64,000 nucleotides of DNA. Origin: Dryomyza anilis (Eukaryota; Arthropoda; Insecta; Diptera; Dryomyzidae). The position numbers and the translations under genes are program-made. The stretch lies in the NCBI GenBank assembly GCA_951804985.1, contig OX638132.1, positions 3,763,529-3,827,528 on the forward strand, in the 5' to 3' direction. The first letter of the stretch is position 1, and the number at the start of each line of letters is the position of its first letter. The notes under the pieces are model-generated. The model saw only the letters and a list, made by a program, of their open reading frames with translations. It was not told the DNA's origin and did no database searches. Below, piece after piece: positions 47,501-58,480 of the stretch.

Positions 47501-50500
47501 TATAGGCAACTATATAGTATATATATATTGTTGTTGTGGTTGCTATAATTTTTGTTGTTGTTGTAATTTTATCGCAAAGAAATATTGCTGCTTCTAAAGT
47601 GATCATCAGCGCTAATATCTTGTTGAGTATCATTATAACTCGATCTGGGGATCTGCGAAACGCGCTAAGCGCCAAGTGCTGCTGCTGCAGGTTAAGCCGA
47701 CGCACTGTGGGGCCAGCGAGTACCGAACATTGGCGAAAACTTGAAATTTTGCATTGACCTCAGACACGTTTTGTTTGTTCATTTTATGTTCAAAATAGAA
47801 ATTTGTTAATATAATCAACTTTTCGGTTCTCTCAATTGTTAAGTCGGTTCTTATAGCCAACACAAATTGGGTTGTAGTTTAGACAACAATCAATTCAGAG
47901 CTGCTTTAGAATAATTTAGTGTGTGTGAATGATAATATTTGATGTGTCAACCAAATGTGTACTACGAAGTTCCTTCAACTAACTTTTAATTCCAAACTTC
48001 GGTTAAGAAATCGGTTAACGGTTTTTTGAACTTGTGTTTTATTTTTTTAATAAAAAATGTTATTCCAAAACGGCTCATATTATTATTTAGAATATGTTTT
48101 GAACTTTTAAAAACACTCACAGAAATAATTATTTGGTGTGCAGTTGTTTCAATGAATATTCATTTTCGTCTACCAAATGTAGTTTTCCTTAACTGAAATT
48201 CATTTGTGGCAAACAAGAGCCTGAAGCGCAACCAACTATTAGTCTTAATCCAATTACATATTTTTCTTTATTTATATTACTACGATAACAAAATTTAAAA
48301 TAAGACAGAACCAATATTAAGTTGGCTCAACAGTTAGTTGGTAATATTGAGTAAATGATATCGTCACTATCATGTGTATTTTTTGACATTTGCGTTTTTT
48401 TTTACATTTTTGAATGTAGCTTTTTCTCAAGTATGCCACAAAAGACAAAACCAAAAGGGCGAATTCGAAAAATTGAAAAAGTCGTCCTGCCATAAGCGCG
48501 AATCTTTTCGTTTCTTTGCCATAACTTTTTATTGGTATAAGATAAAATAATGTTGTAAAGGCATTAATTGTTTGCTTTTAAAGCACCTATCGATCATCAT
48601 CATTATTTAAAAATATTTGTTTGAATTTTTATCATTTGCAAGAAAAATGTTTGGCAAAATATTTTTAAATAATGATGCCAAATGATAGGTGCTTTAAAAT
48701 AAAACAATGAATGCCTTTACATCACTATTTCATTTTGCACCCATAAAGAGTTATAGCAAAAAAACGAAAAGATTCGCCCTTTTGGAATGACAAGATTTTC
48801 AATTGCTATAATTCTTTATTGGTGCAAGATAAAATAGTGATGTAAAGACATTAATTATTTGTTTTTAAAGCACCTATCGATTGGCATATTTATTTAAAAA
48901 TTTGTTGCCAACATTTTTTCTTGATTAGATTATATTGATTAAATTATGTGGGAGGTATTAAATTGTAAATAGAAATTCTAAATTAAAAAAAAGAAAAATT
49001 TACAAAACACCCACTGTTCGGCGTTTATTTTTTTATTACATTTTTATTTTTTTTGCTAATTTTACTCATTTTGGATACTGCTATGCAACAATCCTGCTAT
49101 GAACTTCCTTTATTTGCATCACATTTTTAGTATTATTATTTTTTTGGTTTTTCTTGATCCCCACTTTAAATGTTTTTTCTTATTTTTCTTATTGTTTTTG
49201 TATAATTTTAAGTGTTTACCCTTGTTGTTGTTGTTGTTGTTGGTTTCTTTTATGCGGTTCCCTCCGCCGCCGCCTATTAGCTGCTTGACAAATTATTAAC
49301 GATCTTTTTGTGGTCCCTTTAGTTCGTTGCCGTGTTTGTGTTTGATTGAATTTTTATTGCTGTTTGTTTAATTTGCCTCTTCTTCGTCGTTTTCTGCACC
49401 CACTGCTGGCTGCATGGTCTTCCACACAGCTTCTCCTACATCTTTTGTCCACGGCAAGTGTTCGCCGCCGCGCATCCCTGCTTTTTCACCTTTTGATCAT
49501 GAGTATCATCGTCATCATCATCATGTTGACAATATTTGTTTTTTTTTTTTTCACAAAAAAATGTTTTTTTTTCGTGTTCAACTTTTTGAAGTGACCGCCA
49601 TCCGCAGTGACTCTTTGATCGCGGCTGATCTCTGCTACACTTGAGCTGGCGTCACCATCATCATCATTGCTGTCCCCGTCCCTGCACTCAAACGCGTGGT
49701 CAGTTCATTTTTAGTAGTATTTTGGAACTTAAGTGGTGTTTTGATAGAGCTGTTCACAGGCGCACAGTGGGCAACAACTATCGATCGTGCGAGTAGCCGG
49801 TTTAGATGTCAGATTTCAAATATTTACTTTTGTAATCAATATGTTTGATTGGAACAAACTATGTTGGCAAATAGCAGAGAATCTCTAGTATAATATAAAC
49901 CATGGGTATGATTGGAGGGAACTGATTGTTGTATTTTTACCTTGTCATAGTCTGTCCAGTGACATGAGCAACATAATCTTGTACTACGGCTGAAATTAAA
50001 TTTTAAACAGGGCTGTTTGGAATAGTGTTAATGTTATGTAAATCAAAAAAGATGATAATTTTAAGTCTCTTCTCTGTTATTAACAGTTGATAAACTTATT
50101 TCAAATAAATTCGATTCACATAACGAGTACAATTCGATCTTACCCAGTAAACAATTCGTTTAAGAATACAAATCGTTCTTACCCAGTATACCATTCGTTT
50201 CGAAATTGTTATCAATGAGCGAAGAATGAGAATACACACGATATCTGACACTTTCTCGTAGCGATATCGATCACGTACTGTGGGAGTTTTCTCGGAAATC
50301 GGAAAAATATCGAAAAAATCATAATCAATGTTCGAGATGGCTGCGAATATTATTGCGATATCGAAGCGATAAATATTTAATATCGTACTTTGTCAATGAA
50401 TTTATATGAACGACAAATTTTAAATATTAAAATCGTTAAGACAACGAGATCGAACATTTTTATCGTAATTCGAAAAAGATTCGAGGCATCGGTGGTCTCC

Positions 50501-53500
50501 AGACATGGGTAGTTGTTAAATATTTTTAATCCAATCGAAATTGAATTAAGGAACTTGACCGATATTTATATATTTATTGTATTAACAAACGGATAGTTTT
50601 ACATTTCAATTGGTTGTCCTCCTAAAAATGAAGTAATGGCTAATTTGTCATTCGTGTCTCGGAGATCTTCAATGCCTTTAAGTTTTCACAAAACAAGTTT
50701 AATGAAAAAAGTTCGGTCGCGTAGTTTTATGGCTTCTATTTTTATAAATATCTCGTACATTCAAATTTAATGCAAAGATACGATATTTAATAATTTATTA
50801 CATTTATATCGCAATTTTTGACGAAATAATCTTGAACATTTAATATTTTTCTCTTCGATATTCATTCAATTTCGCAAAATGTGCACTATATCGCACTGTG
50901 TGAACGATATCGCTACGATAAAATGTTTAATATCCTGAGAATTCTTCTGCATCTTACATTGATCTTGTAATGGTATTGAAACGAATAGTACTGGAGTTTG
51001 TCTAATTATCTCAAATACTCAGATACTTTTTCCAGATAATTCTGTAGTTTACTTCAGAATTTTGATGGACAACATTTATTCTTCTGACATATCGTCTGTG
51101 ATACTGCAAAACCGCCTTAAGGCATGTCAAAATTACGCCTAATTTTGTGTTATAATCGGGTTTTTAGTGATATGTTGATTGCATAAATTAGATAAATGCC
51201 ATTATAAGTTATGACATACTTAATTCTGTATGAAGTAAGTGCAGAATTGAGACTAAAGATAGTTTTGTTTCCCCTGTAAACTTAATTTTATAAGAGGTAG
51301 TAATTTACAATTTACTGGTATTCCGTTCATTCATTTCCGTTCATTTTCAGATTTAGAACGTTAACAGTTTTTAACAGAATGTATTTTGATATAAAAGCCA
51401 ACACTGTTAAGGTTATAACACAAAATCTACAAAATCATAAAAAGCCTTTTTTTCGATTTTTTATATTTTATTTATTTGCGTTAAAAATGTTATATACAAA
51501 TATATTCTATCACTTTTACTTTCACCGTTACGGTGTCTTAAAGTTCGTATATCTTAATAAACTTCCATAATTCAATTAATTGCATAAATTTATAACTAAT
51601 TTTCTTGTCAAACATAAAATATTTGCAGTGATTGACATTATTAATGACAACACATAAGGTTAGTTGTGTGTTCTGCTTTAAAACCATTAATTATTTTGCC
51701 ACACTGTAACGCTACTTAGTCTCTAAGTCCATAATGATGTGTGGTTCAGGTCTTCTCTTAAGTCAAGCATCGATTTGATTATTCATTTCACGGTCTGTTC
51801 TTTGAACTGTGGCCCATGTTAAGAACAGCAAACAAAACAAAAGCCACCATAATAAATACGCTTAAGGTGAGGCCGCGTTTTGATGGCTGATACGTTGACA
51901 CGTTGAGTGTATAAAATCGGAGTACATGTAAAATATACATGGTGCCGTAAGTGTTGTGGCGCCGTATGTTATTAAGTTATTTTATGTATTTTCTTTATTT
52001 CAATTTAATTTCAAGTTATAATTTTATCAATTTATTATGTGCTTTTTTGATTTAATGAGCTCTTAAAACAGAACAAAATATCAAAGTTAATTTTAAATTT
52101 AATTTGTGCTTCAATTTAACAGAGCACTGTTTGGATTATAGCTGGGTTTATGTTGTACATAAAATCTCTAAAAAATATTTTTAATAAACAAAAGATTTAT
52201 TCAAAAGGACGCATTAAAAAAAATATTTTATATAATTATTCATTGAAATGGCCTATAATTTTCACCGTTCTATCCGTTCAATCGGCCGGAACACTTCAAA
52301 GACGCCGAAAATTAATTATGTCAATTCGATGGCGTTTACGAGTGACCAAAAGTGAGAAAAACGCCAAGAAAAGTCTGCGTCTTGTACGGCGAGTGGTAAA
52401 GCAGGTATTTAGCCAAATCAAAGCCGGTTTCTGATAGTAACCATAATATTTATGACAAGCAATATAAATACAAAAAATGTGAAGCTCTTATATGAAGCAT
52501 ACTATATTAAATAGCCGACGGTAATTGAGATACCGTTAGTTTTAAAAAGCTTCTTTAATTATTTAACATCCCTATACAATATTTTTGGCAGGCTTAATAA
52601 AATTCAGAACATTTTTTTAAGCTGGCAATAGGGAAGTTTATATCAAATGTTGGTTTTTTTCTCTCAGTCTCTAAAAAAAGCCGCAAAAATGCTTTTAAAA
52701 TTTCACTGGCATTTTCAGCAATCTTTCAGACATATTTCTAGCAAACACACAGACAAATTGAAGATTTCGAGAAATGTATAGCAGCAATTTTGAGTTATTT
52801 TGAAGACTGATTCGCGAAATATTTTGGAAATTGGCAGAAAATAGGCAGATTATTGATACAAATTCCCTCTTTGTCTACTTTAAATCATCCGACAAACTGT
52901 TAATTTAATTTGAGTGTTTGCCAGAAACACCCTTGTACAAGTTTACCTTTTTATGTTTACCCTGCTAGGTTTTGGACAAGATCAAACAAAAGCATTCGTT
53001 TCCCATCATTACCCAGAACAACTTCTACTAGGCTATGTCCGAAATAATCCTGAGAAATTCTATACATTTTACCTCGTGAATCTCTATTTGTACTGCCAAA
53101 TAGCGTGATTTTTTTCAATTATTGTTTGCACTTAAATTGCGTGAAAATTTTTATTAAATGCTTCAAATAATCATCTGCTTTTATTTATTGGTTAATTTTG
53201 TTTTTAATTTTAGCTAAATGGCTTACAATGTTGTGGGCAGCAGACATACTGAACAAACTTTGTGCTCTAGAGCAAAACATTCATGAGAAGCGAACATTAG
53301 TTCTACGCTGAGTTCTATTACCAAATGCTAATGAAAACATCTGGTTTTTTCTATTTCTATTTCCATTTTTAATTTTTTTTTCTATTTAAAAATTTTGTAC
53401 TCGTAATTTTCGTACATCATCGTCTTTTATTTTCGATTAGATATGGCTGCGCATTAAAGATGATGAAACAAAAAATATATATTTTGTGAACGTCAATTGT

Positions 53501-56500
53501 TGAAGTTCAATTTTAAGAGCATTCAATTATTGGATACTAAAATTCAATTTTTTTCCAGAAACACTTGAATCAATGTTAATGTTGGTTATTAATGACTCGT
53601 AAATGTTTTGTTTTACAGCTGCACATTATACATTCTGGATTTAAATTATGTAAAAAAAAAAGAAAAACAGATATTTAAAATTATTTATGGCTATAAATCT
53701 CGATTTTAAAATTATTTATTATAATAAGTAAATATTTTCTGAATTCTATTTTTCTAACTTCTTTCGCTTTTGCTTTACTTTTCACACACACTTTCAGCGG
53801 TTGCATTCCGCAGTGCAATGAAAATAAAAATAAAAGTACAAAAACCTGAAATTTATTTACGTCTGGCCGCACGTTGCACATGGTGGCTGTGACCACAACT
53901 TGTTGAAAATTTATTCCAATGGCGTAGCATGCATTACAAGCTGTCGACAAGTTGTTGTTTTTGCAGCCATTTATCGGAAGGTAGTAACAAAAATATTTAA
54001 AAAACTTAATTTGTAACTCGCAAATCGACTTAAACTTAGAACTTACACAAATATGAGATACAACGTATATCTAAAAATTGCAATAACTGAATTCTGTACG
54101 TTAAAAATTATAATTAAAATGTACAAAATTAATGTTATATATTGAATCCGTAAAAAACGATGTTTTGGCTGCCGTTGTTTGCTGGGTAACGTGCGTTCGG
54201 TCGTTTGTTGCTCTGCTGTACTGCGTGACTCTGTTAAGTGCGACAGTGATGGCAACATCGTTACAACTGTGGTATGAAGTTAGAGTGGGTCGTGACGAAC
54301 AAAAGGGAAGACGCGTAGGCTAAAAAGAAAAATGGCTCCTTCAAAGGGTGTTGCCAGCGGCAGCCAATCAAGACGCAGGAACAAAATGGGGAAATGAAAC
54401 AAGTATTGATTAGATTAACCCTTTAACGCACATTGTCCCCAAAAGCTCTTGCGGCATTTAAATACTAAAATACATACTAAAATTACAAATTCTTCAAGAT
54501 TTTAATATTTTGTTTTATATTAAATGTAATTATCATTCAGAAATAACCGAATGTCTATAAATAAATTTTATATTTATTATTTTAAAAATGAAAAATCTAC
54601 ATTAATTGTGAAAATATTTTTAAGATTAATTTTAAGAAAACCAATTTTTATGAAATCTTAAAAAATGCTAAATTTTTAATAATTCGTTTTTTTCTTTTTT
54701 TAAATGCACAGTCCACCTCGGATCAGCAGTCGCCGCTCGAGCTGCCGCCCCATCTGCTGGAGCAGCAGCAGCAACAGCTGCAATACAGCACGGCGGCCGC
54801 ATACCAACAGTACCAGCAACATCAACAGCATCAGCAGCAACAACAGCAGCAGCACCTCCAACATCATCACCAACACCAGCAACACTTGACGCACGCCAAG
54901 ATGTATCACACGGGCGGCGGTTACGCAGATCTGACAGGCGCTAGCAGTGGCGCCGCCGCGTACCATCAACAAGCGGCCGCCGCCGCTGCCGGCGTCAATG
55001 CGCCCGTCTATGTACCCTCGAATCGCGCGCTCACCAGCAGTCAATACAATCATGTGGCGGCACACTTTGGCACTGCGGCGGCGCAAAACGCCTGGACGAC
55101 AGACAGCTTTGGCACTGCACACGCGCAGCTGCCGGCGCAGTTCTACACGCAGAACGCAGTCATGATGGGCTCGTGGCGTGCGGCCTACGATCCGACAGGC
55201 TTCCAGCGCACGTCACCCTACGACAGCGCCATGGACTTTCAGTTCGGCGAAGGACGCGAGTGCGTTAATTGCGGTGCAATCAGCACACCGCTGTGGCGGC
55301 GCGACGGCACCGGTCACTATCTGTGCAACGCGTGCGGCCTCTACCACAAGATGAACGGCATGAATCGGCCGCTGATAAAGCCGAGCAAGCGACTGGTGAG
55401 TGCAGTGAGTTGAGCCGCTTACGCAGGAAGTCCTGCCTTTGGAAGACATTACTAACTGATATTTTCTTCTTCTCTTGCTTTCTCCGCAGACAGCGACGCG
55501 ACGCATGGGACTCTGTTGCACCAATTGCGGCACACGCACCACAACGCTCTGGCGGCGCAACAACGAAGGCGAACCGGTTTGTAACGCCTGCGGTCTGTAC
55601 TTTAAGCTGCACGGCGTCAATCGGCCGCTGGCGATGCGCAAGGACGGCATTCAGACGCGCAAACGTAAACCGAAGAAATCGGGAGGCGGCGAAAGCGGCA
55701 AAGAGGCTAAAGATGAAGGTGAGTTCAACAAAAAATTAAGTGGCTATATTTAGAAAAACAGAAAATTCATCTTTTGGCATGAGGTTGGGAGAATGAAAAA
55801 GTTAGTTGTATCAACTAACTTCATTCGGTTAAATCGAATGGTTTACAAATTTACTGGCGGAACTGCCATTTTAGTCTATACACTTCGAATATTAGTCTAT
55901 ACACACTTCTAATGGTACTAAATCTGTACTAAATTGTACTAAAACAGTTCGAAATTTTGACAATAACGACTAATCGGTTGAGAGAACCGAATAAGTTGGT
56001 TGGGCAAAGAATTTGTTGGCGCAACAAATCACTATTCTGTTTTTAAATTTTAAATTTTTCAGAATAGAACATTATTTACATTTTTTATATCCATCTCTTT
56101 GCAGACCTCAAACCTTCGCTCGATCATCGCCACAGCCTTCCCAGCAACTTCGGTGCCTCTTCCTCCTCCGCGTCGTTGTCCAACAAGCTGCAGTCCGACT
56201 TAGGTCTCAAGAACAGCAACAGCAGCGCACTGCATCAGTTCAGTCTTGGCAGTGCCTCCAACGCACTCAGCCACCACATGCATCTGCCCGCCTCTGCATC
56301 GCAGCAGAGCCGTCACACTACGACCAGCCACTCCTCCGCACCGCTCACAACCGCCGCGACGCCCCATAGCAGCAGCAGCGCTGCGCATAGTTCACATCTC
56401 TATTCGCCCACCGCCGCGCACAATACGCAGTCCGCCTCCTCTTCAGCCGCCATTGCCGCCGCACAGCTGGCATCGCACAGTTTTGCAAGTCATGCGCCCT

Positions 56501-56973
56501 CCAAATACGAGCATCTGCTGTCCGCGCAGCCCCCCAGTAGCAGCAGCGGTGGTAGCGCTAACTCGTCGCTACTCTCGAACAGCATCGCCAGCGCCAGTAC
56601 GCCGTCACCTAATTATCATCACTCGGCAGCGGCCGCCATGCATTTGCATCATCATCATCACCATCATGCGGCGGCTGCAGCGGCCCATCATGCGCACTCG
56701 GCTGCCGCAGCGGCAGCGCAGCATCATTCGTCATCGTTGAGTCAACACGCATCGAGTGGGGGCGTCGGTGGCGGCAGCAGTTATGGCGTCAAATCGGAGG
56801 TGAACGCCACCAACTATGACTACGTGAACAACTGCTACTTCGGTGGCTCGTTTGGCGGTCTCAGCGCATCTTCGGTTGCAGGCGCAGGCGTTCATGGTGC
56901 CGCCAGCGAACTGGCCGGCTACCATCATCAGCACAATGTCATACAGGCGGCCAAACTAATGGCCACCTCGTAA
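44505..56973 (+). CDS. pnr: pannier (GATA zinc-finger transcription factor), alpha isoform, four coding exons
   Basis: Nuclear GATA transcription factor. In flies it binds WGATAR sites, activates achaete-scute and wingless in dorsal tissues, specifies heart with tinman, and is restrained by U-shaped (FOG), which docks on the N finger. The model joins 44505-44531, 54712-55395, 55490-55718 and 56105-56973, all with GT-AG introns and consistent phase (0, 0, 1), giving 602 residues. In beta numbering (Met at 54901), the two CX2CX17CX2C fingers are C121/C124/C142/C145 and C175/C178/C196/C199, followed by a basic tail RKRKPKK at 222-228. The linker KPSKRL-TATRRMG and the C-terminal AAKLMATS match fly Pannier as I remember it. 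The start peptide MGILLSDGD also agrees with the Drosophila alpha form from memory. Exons 2-4 are certain as a GATA gene. Linking exon 1 across 10.2 kb is an inference from peptide, phase and splice site. Confidence 0.93.
45008..45113 (+). repeat. two-copy 53-bp tandem duplication in pnr intron 1
   Basis: 45008-45060 and 45061-45113 differ at one base (CACGTG in the first, CACATG in the second). Unit words: TTTACTTCAAATCAAAACAC and GTATAATCGGGTCAGTCGG. A recent local duplication. The first copy holds an E-box CACGTG that the second lost. Confidence 0.9.
46153..46453 (+). mobile_element. family-C MITE, complete copy, in pnr intron 1
   Basis: 301 bp from ACACAGAAAAATACTC to CTCTATTCTGTGTGT, with GTCATGAGGTTGGAAGAACG, TTAGTTGCAACAACAAATTT and GGAGAACCGAATAAGTTAGT. 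Reference copy for the family. Confidence 0.75.
47080..47480. other. GC-richer island in pnr intron 1
   Basis: Non-repetitive except for a CATCAT/GTCGTC trinucleotide stretch at 47390-47455. Overlapping ORFs on both strands (the - one Asp-rich) are not convincing coding regions. An intronic enhancer is possible. Confidence 0.35.
47815..48240 (-). repeat. family-C-like fragments
   Basis: CGGTTCTCTCAATTGTTAAG and CAAATTGGGTTGTAGTTTAG are family-C blocks in reverse. A similar short one is at 45900-45965. Ends not resolved. Confidence 0.4.
48455..48910. mobile_element. foldback element with three arms
   Basis: Arm 1 (about 48497-48620) is followed by its inverted copy (about 48655-48781), then by a third arm in the original orientation (about 48796-48905). 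Shared words include GCTTTTAAAGCACCTATCGA and ATTGGTATAAGATAAAATA. GGGCGAATTC and GATTCGCCC lie near the ends. Confidence 0.6.
49100..49800. other. T-rich then GC-richer unique intronic sequence
   Basis: (TTG)n at about 49221-49241. About 49250-49520 and 49640-49800 are non-repetitive and GC-richer. Opposite-frame ORFs of 66-82 codons lack domains. Possibly the beta promoter area; no core promoter pair was found. Confidence 0.3.
50256..50918. mobile_element. MITE with TCGTAGCGATATCG ends
   Basis: TCGTAGCGATATCGATCAC at the left is inverted as GTGAACGATATCGCTACGA at the right (18 of 19 match). The 663-bp interior repeats ATATCG/CGATA words. No clear target duplication, no ORF. Confidence 0.6.
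50919..52639. other. AT-rich intronic sequence
   Basis: A GC-richer patch at 52250-52440 lies in a 94-codon ORF with a basic end ([20 protein letters not shown]). A weak donor GTATTT follows the CAG at 52404-52406. No promoter pair found. Confidence 0.3.
52640..53105. repeat. repeat related to 18365-18720
   Basis: Shares GAAATGTATAGCAG, CACAGACAAA/CACAGATAAA and TTGGCAGAAAA with the 18.4-kb foldback. The 64-codon ORF (52914-53108) lies in its right arm. Confidence 0.4.
53106..54711. other. intronic sequence before pnr exon 2
   Basis: About 54150-54420 is GC-richer and non-repetitive (GTAACGTGCGTTCGGTCGTT) and is the nearest plausible place for a beta promoter, 0.3-0.5 kb before exon 2. The rest is AT-rich. 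The last 20 bases are a good T-rich acceptor tract. Confidence 0.3.
54712..55395 (+). CDS. pnr: pnr exon 2: polyQ stretch, beta start, N-terminal GATA finger
   Basis: Acceptor AG at 54710-54711. The first 63 codons (54712-54900) belong only to the alpha form and are Gln/His-rich. ATG 54901 (A at -3) begins [11 protein letters not shown], equivalent to the MYQSLAM start of vertebrate GATA4, and the following NAPVYVPS block is shared with that family, so this is the beta start. The N finger has cysteines at residues 121, 124, 142 and 145 and reads on through KPSKRL. The main donor is GTGAGT at 55396. A second GTGAGT at 55405 would add Val-Ser-Ala. Confidence 0.95.
55396..55489 (+). other. pnr: pnr intron 2 (94 bp), between the zinc fingers
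   Basis: A short GT-AG intron with two in-frame GTGAGT donors nine bases apart (55396 and 55405), a good branch point ACTAAC at 55451-55456, a pyrimidine-rich tract and acceptor CAG ending at 55489. Reading through meets TGA at 55411-55413. An intron between the two fingers is an expected position for GATA genes. Confidence 0.92.
55490..55718 (+). CDS. pnr: pnr exon 3: C-terminal GATA finger and basic tail
   Basis: Starts TATRRMGL. The DNA-binding C finger has cysteines at residues 175, 178, 196 and 199 (beta numbering), with [16 protein letters not shown] and [10 protein letters not shown] as in fly Pannier. The basic tail RKRKPKK (222-228), needed for DNA binding and nuclear import in this family, is coded at 55658-55678. 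The donor GTGAGT at 55719 splits a codon after its first base, and exon 4 completes it as Asp. Reading through would end at TAG 55751. Confidence 0.95.
55719..56104 (+). other. pnr: pnr intron 3 (386 bp), mostly a MITE
   Basis: Donor GTGAGT at 55719, acceptor TTGCAG ending at 56104. About 280 of its 386 bases (55758-56040) are a family-C MITE, so the pre-insertion intron would have been only about 100 bp. Confidence 0.9.
55758..56040 (+). mobile_element. family-C MITE inside pnr intron 3
   Basis: Begins ACAGAAAATTCATCTTTTGG and ends CACTATTCTGT. It shares with the copy at 46153-46453 the words GGCATGAGGTTGG, GAAAAAGTTAGTTG, GAGAACCGAATAAGTT and GGCGCAACAAATC. No ORF, so non-autonomous. It was spliced into place without damage to the exons. 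Confidence 0.75.
56105..56973 (+). CDS. pnr: pnr exon 4: C-terminal regulatory region and stop
   Basis: Codes DLKPSL, then about 285 residues rich in Ser, Ala and His. A His/Ala tract lies near residues 413-455 (about 56620-56735). The last part, [12 protein letters not shown] through [13 protein letters not shown], is well conserved in fly Pannier from memory and lies where two amphipathic helices needed for partner binding are described. TAA is at 56971-56973. The stop overlaps a perfect donor GTAAGT at 56970-56975, so splicing to a further exon is possible in principle, but the conserved ending argues that this is the true terminus. Confidence 0.93.
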
Positions 56974-58480
56974 GTGAATGGACATGTTCAAATATCTGAT
57001 GTGATCTCGCGGGGTTTTGTGCAGCAAAGGAGTGCAGAATGAAGACTTGATTTAAGAATTGTTCTTAAAATTTTTATATTTTTTTAAAACCCTACAAACA
57101 GAAAAGTCCGCTTTGGCATAGGATTGAAATAATGAAAAAGTTTGTTGTAACAACCAACTTCATTCAGTGAAAACGATGAAGAAATCGGTTGATGAAAGTG
57201 TAATAATCGTTTGGCATTTGAAATTTTATCATGTACACACAACCAATTGTTCTAAAACGATTCTAAACTGGTTGTTGTTCGAACTAACATCGTTTTAGTT
57301 TTGACTATAATAACCGATTTGTCAGTTGAGTTGGTTGGCACAACAAACTTATATTCTGTGTGCACGAACCATTTGAGGATAAATTTGAATTCGAGAAAAT
57401 AATGATTAATCCTAAAGTATTTCAAATTTTCGTTTTCGATAATCTATAATGATACGCAAACGATTAAGTTTTCGATAAATGATATCGTTATCTTTGTCAT
57501 TATAGATATCGAGATGATATGGAACACTCAATTCAATTAAAAATGGTTTGCAGGGTAGAAAATTAAATATTTTTTTATAAAGATAAAACTATCGATATCG
57601 TAAAAAGGTGGGATTTAATCGAAAATCAAATAATTTTGGTATTAGTATCAAAAACAAAAAATAGTTGGGTCTATAATAACATCGTTTCGATATCGTTTGC
57701 AGGATATATATCAAAAAATCTGTGAAATATTATAAAAACTAAAAAATATAAAATTGTTATGTTCACTAAAAAATATTATTCTGAAAATTATATATTCAAA
57801 ATTACTTAATTCAGTGTAAAAAATTAAAATTTTAAAAATATATGATTTTTTTTTAAATTCACTGAAAGCTAAAATTTTCAGTGAACTTTAGCAACATAAA
57901 AAATTGGAAATCTTCAAATAATTGTTAAACATCTCAAACATCTAATTAAACAATTTGTTGAACTACATACAAATTATATTAAAACTTATAAGATACATTT
58001 AAAATTTTATTAAATTCGTTGAATTAAAATGTTCGATAATCACCAGAAATGCCTTTTAAGTTAATATAAAAAATTTTACATTTTAAGAAATCATAAAATA
58101 AATAATTTTTAATTACAAATTAATAAAATACAAATTATATAAAAAAAGTTATATATTAAAATTTAATTAAAATGCAATTGAAAATTTAATTAGTTTAAAA
58201 AATTCCTAAATAATTTGTATTTAATTTTTTAGTGTATGTATTTACTGTTTAAGTTTAAAAGTATTATAATAAATAACTTCATTAATTTAAAACAAAATAT
58301 TTGTACATTATATAGCATAAATTCATAAAAATAGTGTAAGTTTCGATAGCAAAATATTGTATTTGCAAAATGCCTTAATATATTTAGTTGTATTTTTATT
58401 TTTACTATTAGAAAAATAGCATTTAATGTAAAGTTGAATTATAAAACAAAACTATAAAATAAAGATAAAAAGAATAAAAC
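56974..58480 (+). other. pnr: presumed pnr 3' UTR with poly(A) signal candidates
   Basis: No coding sequence follows the stop. AATAAA hexamers occur at 58097, 58122, 58268, 58458 and 58473; the last pair, before a drop in A-richness, is my preferred end. The region holds a family-C MITE (57097-57362) and an AT-rich inverted-repeat stretch around 57440-57710 with GATATCG words and one TATCGATA at 57590-57597. The 3' end is a guess, because AATAAA is frequent by chance in DNA this AT-rich. Confidence 0.4.
57097..57362 (+). mobile_element. family-C MITE in presumed pnr 3' UTR
   Basis: From CAAACAGAAAAGTCC to TATATTCTGTGTG. It shares GAAAAAGTTTGTTGTAACAA, GGTTGTTGTTCGAACTAAC and GAGTTGGTTGGCACAACAAA with the intron-3 and 46.2-kb copies. 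If the 3' UTR runs to about 58.48 kb, this MITE is part of the mRNA. Confidence 0.7.

Larger units (their letters stand above)
44532..54711 (+). other. pnr: pnr intron 1 (10.2 kb)
   Basis: Bounded by donor GTAAGT at 44532 and acceptor AG at 54710-54711 after a T-rich tract. It holds a 53-bp tandem duplication (45008-45113), a complete family-C MITE (46153-46453), a three-arm foldback (48455-48910), a TIR element (50256-50918) and a repeat at 52640-53105. Less repetitive islands lie at about 47.08-47.48, 49.2-49.8, 52.25-52.44 and 54.15-54.42 kb. The beta promoter should lie in this intron, because beta starts inside the next exon, but I cannot identify it. Stretches not listed are plain AT-rich DNA. 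Confidence 0.7.

Noticed and set aside
54700..56934. Long ORFs on the minus strand and in other frames across the pnr exons
   Set aside because: Shadow frames of GC-rich coding exons; the pnr frame alone carries the zinc fingers and correct splice sites.
57440..57710. Inverted GATATCG-rich block with TATCGATA as a promoter of a downstream gene
   Set aside because: One TATCGATA motif among many ATCG words in AT-rich sequence, and no coding region follows; more likely a decayed MITE.
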